Shown: in pieces, positions 45,101-53,821 of the stretch | How the letters are laid out: each line of letters begins with the position of its first letter | How positions within the stretch are numbered: the stretch's first letter is position 1 | Assembly: GCA_016703005.1 (NCBI GenBank) | Contig: JADJCX010000031.1 | Span: 102,404 to 166,403, forward strand | Length of the DNA: 64,000 bases | Origin: Flavobacteriales bacterium | Lineage (GTDB): Bacteria > Bacteroidota > Bacteroidia > Flavobacteriales_F > PHOS-HE28 | Reading direction: 5' to 3' | Translations under genes and position numbers: made by a program | The notes under the pieces: model-generated | The model's database searches: none | Seen by the model: the letters and a program-made list of their open reading frames with translations, nothing else | What the model was told of the DNA's origin: nothing

Positions 45101-45169
45101 CGTTGCGGATAGTCTCGTGCGACCGGAACACCCGGGGGTGGACCGCAGCTCCCGGCCGCGGAAGAACGA

Positions 45170-45496
45170 TCAACGAAGGGCAAGTCCGCCCGGGACGATG
45201 TCCGTTCGGGGAAACTGCCCAAGGGCCACTTCGTCCTTGATGCGCGTTCCTACCCGTTGCCATGTGGGACAAGGAACATCCCCATAGCTGCAATACACAC
45301 AGCACATCCGGGGCATCGGCTTGATCACCGTTCCGCAGCGCATGCAATCGTAGAAATAGACGCTCGCGTTACCGGGCATCTGGTCGTGGCTCCGCTTGTT
45401 GCAAACAGGGCAGGTCAACGTGGAGAAATACAGGGGTCGGCGCCGCAAGCGGCGTGCAAGCCGCCAACCGAGTATGCGATGCAACAACAATGACAT
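45170..45496 (-). CDS. Cys-rich small protein with CCxxC/C-x2-C clusters
   Basis: 108 residues from ATG 45496 (MSLLLHRILGWRLARRLRRR). A basic amphipathic N-terminus is followed by CPVCNKRSHDQM, YFYDCMRCGTVIKPMPRMCC and VYCSYGDVPCPTWQR, so eight Cys form two zinc-ribbon-like clusters. The combination MPRMCCVYCSYGDVPCP is close to the conserved GDCCxFCSYGxxPCP family found widely in Bacteroidota and other phyla, usually of unknown function. Convergent with the giant gene; no co-directional neighbour. Confidence 0.75.
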   Translation of the reverse strand: MSLLLHRILGWRLARRLRRRPLYFSTLTCPVCNKRSHDQMPGNASVYFYDCMRCGTVIKPMPRMCCVYCSYGDVPCPTWQRVGTRIKDEVALGQFPRTDIVPGGLALR

Positions 45497-45729
45497 GGGG
45501 TCTGTTCGATGCAAAAATGCCCGGGCCGAAGAACCTTGGCTTTATCGTGGGGTGAAGAATGCGGCGATCTTGAAACGGGCGCGATGATCGCGCGTGCTGT
45601 TGAACGGAACAAGGTCGGGCTGTAAGTGCAAGTGGACACATTCACTTAACGACCAAGCACCGTGATGACAATGGTCAGCGCACATACTGGACGAATGCAT
45701 CCGGAACATTTGCCACCCCGACCGATGCC

Positions 45730-48132
45730 ATGACCTCTACCGTACGATCCTCTCTGCTGGCGATCACCGCATGGCTCATGCTGATGCCGGCGAACGCCGT
45801 TGCTCAAGGCGGCAGTGTCGATGCATCATTCGCGACCGGTCTGGGCGCCGATGACCTGGTGATGGCGATCGTACCTCAGTCCAACGGCAAGATCCTGATC
45901 GGAGGCTTCTTCACGGAGTACGACGGTGCCGTGGTAGGCAGTATTGCACGGTTGAACAGCAATGGGTCCTTGGACAACACCTTCAGCAGCGGCGTGGGGT
46001 TCAACAATGCGGTGCAGGCCATGGCCATGCAGTCCGATGGCAAGATCCTTGTCGGCGGCACCTTCACGGAATACAATGGCACGGCCAGGAACTCGCTCGT
46101 TCGACTGAACGCCACAGGGACACTGGACCCAACATTCGTTGCCACTGCCGTTCAGGGAAGCATCCATACGATCGCCATCCAAACCGATGGCAAGATCCTG
46201 ATCGGTGGGGCCGGTGTGGCGCTGGTGGGCGGCACAGCGGTGAACATCGCCCGCCTCAGCGCAACCGGAAGTTTGGATGCCACCTTCGACGTTGATCCCG
46301 GACCGAACAACACGGTGCAGTCAAGCGCTGTGCAAACGAACGGCAAGATCCTCGCGAGCGGTTTCTTCACAACGTACCACGGCGCCACACCTGCCTATGT
46401 CGCGCGGGTGGAGGGCACGGGTTTGCAGGATGCCGGCTTTCAACCGGGCAGTGGACCCAGTGGGGCTGTGCGCTCGCTCGCCGTGCAGCCCGACGGAAAG
46501 ATCCTGATCACCGGATCCTTCACCACGTGCAACGGCGTTACCAGCAACCGGGTGGCCCGGCTCTTGTCCACCGGCGCGCTCGATCCATCGTTCTCCGTCG
46601 GTGTGGGCGCGAATTCGATCGTACACGCGGCGGCGCTGCAGCCGGATGGCAAGATCCTGATCGGTGGGCTCTTCACCACCTACAACGGCAGCGCGCGCAA
46701 CCGGATCGCACGCTTGAACGCGAACGGCACGGTGGACGCAACGTTCAATGTGGGTACCGCTGCCAACGACATGGTGCGTGCGATCGCCGTACAGTCCGAT
46801 GGCAAGATCCTGGTCGGCGGCGGCTTCACGTCGTTCAATAGCGCAGTGCGCGGGCGGATCACACGTCTGCACGCGGTGTCTCCGATCGTTACTGGCAGCA
46901 TCAACGGGCCGATCTGTCCAGGCGCTGGCATTGCAGTGCCGTTCACCATCAATGGCAGTTTCGTCGCGGGCAATGTGTTCACTGCGGAGCTGAGCAACTC
47001 TGCGGGGTCCTTCATCACACCAACGCCGATCGGCACCTTGACAGCCACATCAGCGGGAACGATCAACGCAACGATCCCGCAAGGCACCGCATCGGGCGCC
47101 GGGTATCGCATCCGCATCGTAAGCAGCTCCCCATTGGCGTATGCCACCGACAACAACTCGAACATCGCGGTGAGCGCGACAACGACCTACTACAGCGACG
47201 CCGATGCGGATGGACTTGGCGATCCGGCCACCATCGCGACAGCGTGCTCGGTCCCGGTCGGCTACGTTCTGAACAACACGGATCTCTGCCCTCAACTGAA
47301 CGGCACTGTGGGCAATACTTGCAACGACGGCAACACATCCACGGTGAACGATGTGATCACGGCCGGTTGTCAGTGCCTCGGTACGCCTGCGGGGGTGCGC
47401 ATCAGCCCGAAGGTTTTCTTGGAGGGACCGTTCGTCGGTGCCGCTTCGTTGATGAACGATGGCCTTCGTTCATCTGGGCAGCTACCGTTGCTGGAGCCGT
47501 ATTCGGCGCAGGGCTATGCGCAAGTCGGTGGGGGTGGTGAAACGGTTGCACCAGGCATTTTCTCCGTTACAGGGAACAACGCCATCGTCGATTGGGTTTT
47601 GCTGGAACTGCGCAACGGCGCAGGCTTTCAGCAAGTGATGGCCACACGCAGCGCACTGGTGCAACGCGATGGCGACGTGGTGGACCTCGACGGTACGTCT
47701 CCCATTTCCTTCGAAGCTACGGCCGGTAGTTATGCCGTAGTGGTGCGGCACCGCAATCACCTGGGCGTGATGACCGCAGGACTTGTCGCACTCGGCAATG
47801 CACCTGTTACCATCGACTTCACCCTGGCCGGCACAAGCACCTACGGCAGCGCTGCGCGCAAGACCGTCGGCAGTAAGCAAGTGCTATGGGCCGGTGATGT
47901 GGCCGGCAACGGTATGCTGATGTACACCGGCACCAACAACGATCGCGATCCGATACTGGCTGCTATCGGCGGTGCATTGCCCACGAACACGGTGGTGGGC
48001 ACGTACGCGCAGAGCGACACGAACTTGGACGGCGTGATCAAATACGTGGGCGTTGGCAACGATCGGGACATCATCCTGATCAACATCGGCGGCACCGTGC
48101 CGACGGCAGTGCGCGTCGCGCAATTGCCATAG
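45730..48132 (+). CDS. Delta-60 repeat surface protein with NDRD C-terminal module
   Basis: 800 residues. Signal peptide MTSTVRSSLLAITAWLMLMP with cleavage after AVAQ. Seven delta-60 repeats (about residues 35-385) of the type QSDGKILVGGxFTxYNG ... IARLNxxGxLDxTF; repeat 4 is the most diverged. Then an Ig-like region (NGPICPGAGIAVPFTINGSF), a TYYSDADADGLGDPATIATA calcium-type segment, and the same C-terminal module as in the Fn3 proteins at 7161 and 8897: VFLEGPFVGAASLMNDGLRS, GNNAIVDWVLLELRNGAG, LVQRDGDVVDLDG, VVVRHRNHLGVMTAG, TGTNNDRDPILAAIGG, DTNLDGVIKYVGVGNDRD, ending VRVAQLP. No classical T9SS domain, so this module may itself be the export or anchor signal. Confidence 0.88.
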   Translation: MTSTVRSSLLAITAWLMLMPANAVAQGGSVDASFATGLGADDLVMAIVPQSNGKILIGGFFTEYDGAVVGSIARLNSNGSLDNTFSSGVGFNNAVQAMAMQSDGKILVGGTFTEYNGTARNSLVRLNATGTLDPTFVATAVQGSIHTIAIQTDGKILIGGAGVALVGGTAVNIARLSATGSLDATFDVDPGPNNTVQSSAVQTNGKILASGFFTTYHGATPAYVARVEGTGLQDAGFQPGSGPSGAVRSLAVQPDGKILITGSFTTCNGVTSNRVARLLSTGALDPSFSVGVGANSIVHAAALQPDGKILIGGLFTTYNGSARNRIARLNANGTVDATFNVGTAANDMVRAIAVQSDGKILVGGGFTSFNSAVRGRITRLHAVSPIVTGSINGPICPGAGIAVPFTINGSFVAGNVFTAELSNSAGSFITPTPIGTLTATSAGTINATIPQGTASGAGYRIRIVSSSPLAYATDNNSNIAVSATTTYYSDADADGLGDPATIATACSVPVGYVLNNTDLCPQLNGTVGNTCNDGNTSTVNDVITAGCQCLGTPAGVRISPKVFLEGPFVGAASLMNDGLRSSGQLPLLEPYSAQGYAQVGGGGETVAPGIFSVTGNNAIVDWVLLELRNGAGFQQVMATRSALVQRDGDVVDLDGTSPISFEATAGSYAVVVRHRNHLGVMTAGLVALGNAPVTIDFTLAGTSTYGSAARKTVGSKQVLWAGDVAGNGMLMYTGTNNDRDPILAAIGGALPTNTVVGTYAQSDTNLDGVIKYVGVGNDRDIILINIGGTVPTAVRVAQLP

Positions 48133-48155
48133 CGCTGCGCGATCACAAGACCGGT

Positions 48156-48947
48156 TCAGGGAACCGCGAGTACTTCCTCTGCAACGTTGGCCACCGGGGT
48201 CTGCACGCGTGCATGCCGTTCATGGATGTAGAGCGACCATTCCCCTTCGTTGTATTCCAGTGCGCTCATGTTCTCGATCCAGTCGCCGGTATTCATGTAG
48301 CGGATCGTGCCCTTCGGCGTGGTCACCGTGCCGATGCGCGGTTGGTGGATATGGCCGCACGCCACCACGGCGTGACCATCGTGTATCGCTATGTCGGCCA
48401 TGGTCTGTTCGAAATCGCTGACGAAGCTCACGGCCCGCTTGATGCTGTCCTTCACCTTCTTGCTGAAGCTCATGCGCGGCTTTCCGAAAAAGAGCAGCAC
48501 CGCGTTCACCATGTGGTTCAAACGGATCAGCACGTCGTAGCCGAAGCCGCCGAGCTTGGCCAGCCACTTCGCGTTCTTCATCGTGGCATCGTAGATATCG
48601 CCGTGGAAGAACCAGTGGCTCTTTCCATCGATGTCCAGCACCAGCTGATCCATCAACTGCAAGTTCCCCAAGCTGGAGGGACTGTACCGCCGCAACGCAT
48701 CATCGTGGTTGCCGGTGAGGTAGTACACGGGGATCTTGGAACTCCACTTCAGCAGCTTCTTCACCACGCGCATGTGCTCTTTTGGGAAGTAGCTCTTCTT
48801 GAACGCCCAGATGTCGATGATGTCGCCGTTGAGGATCACCGTCTTCGGTTTCACCGAACGCAAGTAGGAGAGCAACTCGGATGCGCGGCAACCGAACGTG
48901 CCCAAGTGCAGGTCGCTCAGTATCAGTATGTCAACGGGTCGCTACAT
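48156..48947 (-). CDS. LpxH-like UDP-2,3-diacylglucosamine diphosphatase / metallophosphoesterase
   Basis: The calcineurin-like metal motifs are all present: DLHLG (first ligands), NGDIIDIW, GNHDD, FHGDIYDATM and GHIHQPRIG, followed by YMNTGDWIEN. This matches Bacteroidota LpxH-type proteins that release lipid X in lipid A synthesis. The start is a problem: DLHLG lies upstream of any in-frame ATG or GTG except ATG 48947, and that ATG is followed at once by TAG (48942-48944), then RPVDILILSDLHLG. An AAG-to-TAG change would explain it (MKRPVDILIL...). A TTG at 48905 would drop the first metal ligands. Total about 263 residues. Confidence 0.8.
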
Positions 48948-49024
48948 GCTGCCGCGAAGTAGCGGCGCGTGCATGGCCTGCGTATGCGCGGATCGTTAAG
49001 TACTTGCTATGTCGGTCGATGGGC

Positions 49025-49672
49025 TTAGTTAACACAGCTGCTGCCGTATACGCTGTTGAGGCCGAGGAAGTCGCCCACGTTCACCACACCGTTCTGGTCG
49101 ATATCCGCTGCACAGCCGGTGCAGGTGCTCCCGAACGCGGAGTTGAGTGCCAGGAAATCGGAAACGTTCACGTGGCCATCGGCGGTGATATCACCCGGGC
49201 AAGGGGCGACCAAGTTGATCGTTCCGGCCATGCCGCCGTAGTGCACTTCGCAGTGGTAGTATATGGTCGCAGGCATCTGCACCGTGGGGGTGAACGATAC
49301 GACTTGTCCGTAGGTGGAAGGGAGGAAAATGGTGCCCCACGGGTTGGTTGCGTTGCTGTTGATCAGGAAGGGGTGCTCATCCTGGAAGGCGGACAGGTCG
49401 AAGGTGTAGGTGTGGCCGCGCGTAAGCGTGAGCGTCGGGTTCACCGTGCCGTTCACCACCCATTGTTGCGCACCGTTGGCGGTTACTACGAAGTCAGCGG
49501 TGCTTGGTAACCGTGGGCGTTCCATGCGAGCGGCAGGCACGGGGCAGCCACTTGCCGAAGATGGAATGGGGGTCGTCTCTTGGGCGTTCGGCAGGCTCGT
49601 ACCAAAAGAGAATACGAGCGCTGCAAGCAGCACAACGGGCCCGGCGAAGTGCGGAGCAAAAGGTACTTCCAT
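49025..49672 (-). CDS. Cupredoxin-like protein with C-terminal dockerin-type repeats
   Basis: 215 residues, signal peptide near the N-terminus (VVLLAALVFSFGTSLPNA). Residues 55-155 form a cupredoxin-like fold: YTFDLSAFQDEHPFLINSNA supplies one His, and IYYHCEVHYGGMAGTINL supplies Cys, His and Met in type 1 copper order. The C-terminus has two calcium-loop repeats, DITADGHVNVSDFLALNSAF and DIDQNGVVNVGDFLGLNSVY, which are dockerin-like (DxNxDGxVxxxD) with paired Cys. Copper binding is inferred from the ligand pattern. A cell-surface role is likely. Confidence 0.8.
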   Translation of the reverse strand: MEVPFAPHFAGPVVLLAALVFSFGTSLPNAQETTPIPSSASGCPVPAARMERPRLPSTADFVVTANGAQQWVVNGTVNPTLTLTRGHTYTFDLSAFQDEHPFLINSNATNPWGTIFLPSTYGQVVSFTPTVQMPATIYYHCEVHYGGMAGTINLVAPCPGDITADGHVNVSDFLALNSAFGSTCTGCAADIDQNGVVNVGDFLGLNSVYGSSCVN

Positions 49673-49717
49673 TGCGGTAGTGGTTAAAGCGTGCCAGGCC
49701 GTGCTACTGGCGCCGCC

Positions 49718-49819
49718 CTAGATCAAGTCCATGGAGCAGGCAAGGGCGAAAGCGATCAGCGCGGCCACAAGGGCGTAGACCGAGAAGGTGTTGTTGTATT
49801 TGCGGAACGTGGTTGCCAT
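49718..49819 (-). CDS. 33-residue single-span membrane protein
   Basis: ATG 49819 to TAG 49718: MATTFRKYNNTFSVYALVAA followed by LIAFALACSMDLI. A short basic head and one hydrophobic helix of about 20 residues; the Cys near the end (ALAC) resembles a lipobox but sits too late to be a normal signal. The frame, start and composition look real. It lies between the cupredoxin gene and the YwqK-like gene on the same strand. Confidence 0.5.
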   Translation of the reverse strand: MATTFRKYNNTFSVYALVAALIAFALACSMDLI

Positions 49820-49961
49820 GGTAAGATGGTTTGGTGCCGCAAAGCACGGCCCGCAACATGGCAGGAATGCGAAGACAGGATGATGCTTACCCAAGGAACG
49901 CGACAGGCATTCCTCAACGGATCATGAAGCGCGGTCGGACGGGCCGACCGCAAACAACCTC

Positions 49962-50360
49962 TTATTGGCTCTCGCGAACGGCGAGCAAGGTGCCTTGCCC
50001 ATCCAGTTCCTCACCCTTCTTCAGGCTTCCGTTGCCGTAGGTCAGCTTGTACAGGTTGCCGCTCACCGGGTCGCGCAGCACCCATTTGCCGGTGCGTTTG
50101 CCTTCGCTGAAGCGGGCCTTGGCCATCAGCTTCCCGGCCGCATCGTATTGTTTCCATGTGCCCTCTGGGCCGCTCTCGGAATACCAGCCCGTTTCCTTCA
50201 CCTCGCCGTTGGCGTGGTAGGTAACGTGGCGCAGGCGCTCGCCCACCATATACTCCTCCGTGGCCACGGAACCATCGGCCGCGTAGGTGCGCTGCATGGC
50301 ATCCTGGGCTTGCAGGCCAAGCGTGGCAACGAGTGCAGAAGCAAGAAGGAGGGTTCTCAT
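49962..50360 (-). CDS. YwqK/MORN-like repeat protein, secreted
   Basis: 132 residues with signal peptide MRTLLLASALVATLGLQAQ. Repeats of the MORN/YwqK type follow: YAADGSVATEEYMVGERL, YHANGEVKETGWYSESGPEG, YDAAGKLMAKARFSEGKRTG, and a last WVLRDPVSGNLYKLTYGNG. Such proteins are annotated as YwqK-family antitoxins, but in Bacteroidota they are usually single secreted proteins, as here, without a toxin neighbour. A canonical promoter (TTG, 21 bases, TATATTTG) precedes it. Confidence 0.8.
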   Translation of the reverse strand: MRTLLLASALVATLGLQAQDAMQRTYAADGSVATEEYMVGERLRHVTYHANGEVKETGWYSESGPEGTWKQYDAAGKLMAKARFSEGKRTGKWVLRDPVSGNLYKLTYGNGSLKKGEELDGQGTLLAVRESQ

Positions 50361-50388
50361 GGCGCGTGGTGTTTCGGATAGCTTGGCT

Positions 50389-50396
50389 CAAATATA
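50389..50396 (-). promoter_or_regulatory. Canonical Bacteroidota promoter, TATATTTG with upstream TTG
   Basis: On the minus strand TATATTTG lies 28 bases before ATG 50360, and a TTG sits 21 bases further upstream (CCCTTGCACG), matching the -33/-7 pair of Bacteroidota primary sigma promoters. It is the best-formed promoter in the window. Confidence 0.65.
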
Positions 50397-50566
50397 ACAC
50401 AAACTTCACATTGCGTGCAAGGGATGTGTTATGGGTTTTTCCACCGGGCTCTGGTCATTCAGCGGGACGATGCCGGGGATGAACACACCGTTCCGGAAAG
50501 GCTAAGGCTCCGCAGTAGTTGAGTACGGCCAATGACAACGGTCAGCCAACCGCCTTGCCGCCAGCG

Positions 50567-50574
50567 TAGGTTCG
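50567..50574 (+). promoter_or_regulatory. -7 box TAGGTTCG before the uspA-like gene
   Basis: TAGGTTCG ends 39 bases before ATG 50614; a member of the TAnnTTnG series. Confidence 0.4.
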
Positions 50575-50613
50575 TACGGAATAGCCGCGTTCCATCGCAG
50601 CCTTTCCATCATC

Positions 50614-51420
50614 ATGGCGCACATCCTCCTCCCCACGGACTTCAGTGATCACGCATTGAACGCGTGCGCGTACGCCCTCGACCTGTTCGGCGGCGCGGGC
50701 AATACCTATACGCTGATGCACTCCTACATCGACCCGGTACCCGGTTACGCGAGCATGGTGGACATGAGCGGCGAGTTTTATGCGAGCTCGGTGGAGGGTA
50801 TGCTGCGCTTCACCGAGCGCTTCCGGGGGTTGAAAGGCGCTGACGGGACCGTTGTGTTCACGGAAGTGGTACCCGGCACCCTTGAAACCGCGATCGCCAC
50901 CGTTTGCAAGGAGAAGGGAGTGGACGTGATCGTCATGGGCACGCAAGGCGCTACGGGAGTCGGCCTGTTCGGCAGCAACGCGGCCTCTGTGGCCAAAACG
51001 AGCACGGTTCCGACGGTGATCGTGCCGAAGGGAGCCGCCTTCAAGGGCTTGCGCCACATACTGCTGGCCGATGATCATCGCAGCGTGGAACCGCTCGCGC
51101 TGCGGCCGTTGGTGAAACTGGCAAGTCAATTCGGGGCTGACATCACCATTGCGCATGTGCTGCGCAACGAAGCGGAGGAACCCGATGCACGGATCGTGGC
51201 GGACTACGACGAGACCTTTGCACAGGTCGCACACACGTACACCGATGCAAAGGGGGATGACGTGGCGCTCGCACTGAGCACTGTGGCCGAACGCGACAAT
51301 ATGGATATGGTAGCAGTGCTCCATCGCCACGTGGGTTTTCTCGACAGCCTGTTCCATGGGAGCGTAGCCAAGCACCTCGCCTTGCACACCCGCATCCCGT
51401 TGCTCGTATTGGAGCATTGA
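50614..51420 (+). CDS. Tandem universal stress protein (UspA)
   Basis: 268 residues, two Usp domains. Domain 1: MAHILLPTDFSDHALNACAY, then VIVMGTQGATGVGLFGSNAA and TVPTVIVPKG, which has the ATP-binding G-x2-G-x9-G-S/T pattern. Domain 2 begins RHILLADDHRSVEPLALRPL and ends HTRIPLLVLEH; its nucleotide loop is degenerate (LHRHVGFLDSLFHGS). Usp proteins in Bacteroidota respond to starvation and stress; this one appears monocistronic with its own -7 box. Confidence 0.9.
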   Translation: MAHILLPTDFSDHALNACAYALDLFGGAGNTYTLMHSYIDPVPGYASMVDMSGEFYASSVEGMLRFTERFRGLKGADGTVVFTEVVPGTLETAIATVCKEKGVDVIVMGTQGATGVGLFGSNAASVAKTSTVPTVIVPKGAAFKGLRHILLADDHRSVEPLALRPLVKLASQFGADITIAHVLRNEAEEPDARIVADYDETFAQVAHTYTDAKGDDVALALSTVAERDNMDMVAVLHRHVGFLDSLFHGSVAKHLALHTRIPLLVLEH

Positions 51421-51508
51421 TACCTCAACGGCGTACCGGTTTGCGGCTCCACCGGTTGCGGTTGGTCAACAACAGCTTCCCGGTTTGGTCACATTGAAGT
51501 GATACAAC

Positions 51509-51832
51509 ATGGACTTCTTTGCCGCCTCCGCATTGCAGCCCATGGTCGAAGTCCGTCTTGAACTCATCCGCCGGAAAGTGGATCCACGCACGGCCGAAGC
51601 CAACCGCAACGCCACCACCACGGCCGAAGAATTGCGCGAGCTGCTGAAGGATAAAAGCTGCCCCTTGGGCCATACCAAGCACAGTTTCCTGGTGGTAACC
51701 GCTGTGCCGGGCAGTACCCCGCGCGTGGACAGTACGGGCACCTGTTGCAGCGTGTTCGCCGCACGGTTGGGGCTGGGGCCAACGACCGATGGCGCTTCGC
51801 TGCCATATGGGTTGATGGGTTCTTCGAAGTAG
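51509..51832 (+). CDS. Hypothetical protein of 107 residues
   Basis: ATG 51509. The first 55 residues (MDFFAASALQPMVEVRLELI, DPRTAEANRNATTTAEEL) are helical and charged, which suits a real protein; the rest (HSFLVVTAVPGSTPRVDSTG) is less convincing. No homology recognised. The opposite strand is also open over much of this stretch, so the call rests on codon style and position only. Confidence 0.4.
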   Translation: MDFFAASALQPMVEVRLELIRRKVDPRTAEANRNATTTAEELRELLKDKSCPLGHTKHSFLVVTAVPGSTPRVDSTGTCCSVFAARLGLGPTTDGASLPYGLMGSSK

Positions 51833-51961
51833 GGGAGCGCAACCACGGATTCTGCACTGGATCCAAAGCCACTTACCTGCGGCAGGTTGGCTTTCGGAAG
51901 GCAAGCGGCTGCGTGGTGTCCAAGCGCGTATGCTTGGGGGCGGTTGAGTGGCGTCACCTCC

Positions 51962-51969
51962 TAGCTTCG
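51962..51969 (+). promoter_or_regulatory. -7 box TAGCTTCG before the LamG gene
   Basis: TAGCTTCG ends 19 bases before ATG 51989; a member of the TAnnTTnG series. Confidence 0.4.
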
Positions 51970-51988
51970 CACAACAAACACCGCCCCT

Positions 51989-52951
51989 ATGATCCAACGC
52001 TACGCACTATGCCTGATCACCTCCTGCATCGTCGCATCCGCCCTCGCCCAGCCGCCGTTGGACGAAGTGGCCTGCTACCCGTTCAACGGCAACGCCAACG
52101 ATGGCAGCGGCAATAACCACGACGGCACCGTTTTCGGCGCTACGCTCACCACTGATCGTTTCGGCTCGGCCAACAAGGCGTATGAGTTCGATGGCGTACT
52201 CGACCACATCGAGGTTCCCGACTTCAACACCTTCGGCATAAGCACCGAAGTGAGCGTGGGCATGTGGGTGCGTGCGTTGACCTACACTGGGAATTTCGCG
52301 GTCTCGATCTGGCCGGACGATTTCAATGATCGCTTCTCCGCAGCACCTTACTACGGCCACGTTGGCGGCTCCACCATTTTCTGGGACTTTGGCGACTGCA
52401 CCAACGGCGGCCGCACCAGCATCATCCCCTATGCCTTCGTTACGCAGTGGGACCATTTCACCTTCACATCCAGCGCGGCCAATAACCGCATGCGCATCTA
52501 CCATAACGGAACACAGATCCTGGAGGAGTTCCACCATAGCACGCTGACCAACATCGATCGCGTGCTGGAGCTCGGCGGCGGCAACGTGGCCGGTTACTCG
52601 CATTGGAACGGCGACCTGGACGAGATCGTGCTCTATGACCGTGAGCTGAACGCCGATGAAGTGGCGGATCTATATACCTACGGCGCGCCCTGCCAGTACC
52701 AGGTCGGCGTGCTGGAGAACCCCACTGCTGCGCCTGTGATCACCCTTGATCCGATCGAACAGACCGTGATCCTGAGCACCATGGAGCGTTGCACACTGCA
52801 CGTGCTCGATGCCACCGGCCGCCGTATCGCGCAACAGGAATTTGCCGTAGGCCGCCACACATGGAGCTACGCGGGTTTGCCCGCAGGGGCCTACATAGTG
52901 CGCTGTGCAGGCGCTTCGGGCAATACGGTGCAGAAGGTGGTGGTGGAGTAG
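51989..52951 (+). CDS. LamG-domain secreted protein with T9SS sorting domain
   Basis: 320 residues. Signal peptide MIQRYALCLITSCIVASALA, then a concanavalin-type LamG jelly roll: CYPFNGNANDGSGNNHDGTV, YEFDGVLDHIEVPDF, VSVGMWVRALTYTG, MRIYHNGTQILEEFHH, GYSHWNGDLDEIVLYDRELN, EVADLYTYG. This is the usual LamG order with the WxGxIDExxxYxRxLxxxE ending. C-terminal about 80 residues (ERCTLHVLDATGRRIAQQEF ... GAYIVRCAGASGNTVQKVVVE) are a T9SS sorting domain. Probably a surface-bound carbohydrate- or ligand-binding protein. Confidence 0.88.
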   Translation: MIQRYALCLITSCIVASALAQPPLDEVACYPFNGNANDGSGNNHDGTVFGATLTTDRFGSANKAYEFDGVLDHIEVPDFNTFGISTEVSVGMWVRALTYTGNFAVSIWPDDFNDRFSAAPYYGHVGGSTIFWDFGDCTNGGRTSIIPYAFVTQWDHFTFTSSAANNRMRIYHNGTQILEEFHHSTLTNIDRVLELGGGNVAGYSHWNGDLDEIVLYDRELNADEVADLYTYGAPCQYQVGVLENPTAAPVITLDPIEQTVILSTMERCTLHVLDATGRRIAQQEFAVGRHTWSYAGLPAGAYIVRCAGASGNTVQKVVVE

Positions 52952-53132
52952 GTGGCGGGGCAGACCTGTCCGCCTTGGGCAGCGTGCGCCTAGGTCATCC
53001 GCCTGGTGGTAGAGGTGTAAGTGTTCAGGCCAGGCGTGCAAGGATGGTGGGCTCACGCGTCCAGCTGTCCCGCCTATAGCGCCCGATATTCGTACCGCGT
53101 TGGTCGGCCGCATGTGACCAACCCTACGGAAC

Positions 53133-53748
53133 ATGAACAGGGCTCCCTTCAACACTTGGCTGATGGTTCCGGCACTGTGCCTTGCGCTGGTGGGGTCGGC
53201 CCGTGCCCAGGAGCATCCCTTCATTGCACAGTATGAATTGACCGAACTGCCCGGCGCCATACGCATCGATTGGACCATACAAGGCGGCAACACCTGCAAC
53301 GGACAGGAGGTGGAACGCTCCACCGACGGCATCACCTTCGCCCGAGTGCATCGGATCGACGGCATCTGCGGCAATACGGCTGCGGCCGTGCCGTACAACT
53401 GGTTCGACAATGCACCGCCGGAGTTCAGCACCGTGTACTACCGCGTGAAGCTCGGCATCGATGGATACACATCCGTGAAGTCCATCCTCTTCCACCAGCT
53501 CACCACCAGCGAGCAACGTTTGTTCCCGAACCCGGTGACGGATGCCGCCACGTTGGTAGTGAACGCATCGGCCACCAGTGCTATCGATGTGCGCATCGCG
53601 GATGCAGGCGGACGCGAAGTGATGCGGATAACTGGCGTGCAGGGTCCCGCCATTCACATCGACGCCCGCGCACTGGTGCCCGGGTTGTACAGCTACACGG
53701 CGGTTGCCGGTGGGCGCAACTTCCAAGGGCGCTTTATCAAAGCTGTAG
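53133..53748 (+). CDS. Secreted protein with T9SS sorting domain, read-through past its natural stop
   Basis: Signal peptide MNRAPFNTWLMVPALCLALV, cleaved after ARAQ. ITELPGAIRIDWTI-type strands, GQEVERSTDGITFARVHRI and YRVKLGIDGYTSVKSILFH form an Fn3-like domain; then LFPNPVTDAATLVVNASATS, VRIADAGGREVMRI and GLYSYTAVAGGRNFQGRFIK form a T9SS domain. As read, the frame continues to 53867 with a tail unlike any sorting domain. Dropping one A from the AAA at 53739-53741 gives GRFIKL and a TAG at 53746-53748, the expected end. A fragment of the same sorting domain recurs at 56458-56556. Confidence 0.8.
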
Positions 53749-53821
53749 AGAAAATTGTGGATGGCCTGTGCAGCCCGTGCCGCCATGGCACGCGCACCGT
53801 TGCGGATGCGGTGCTGGGCCT

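Noticed and set aside
49962..50360. The YwqK-like gene as part of a toxin-antitoxin system
   Set aside because: It has a signal peptide and no toxin neighbour, so the antitoxin label from family naming is not supported here.
53005..53060. A further degenerate copy of the short recurrent gene
   Set aside because: GGTGTAAGTGTTCAGGCCAG and GGATGGTGGGCTC resemble copy D faintly, but the reading frame cannot be aligned with confidence.
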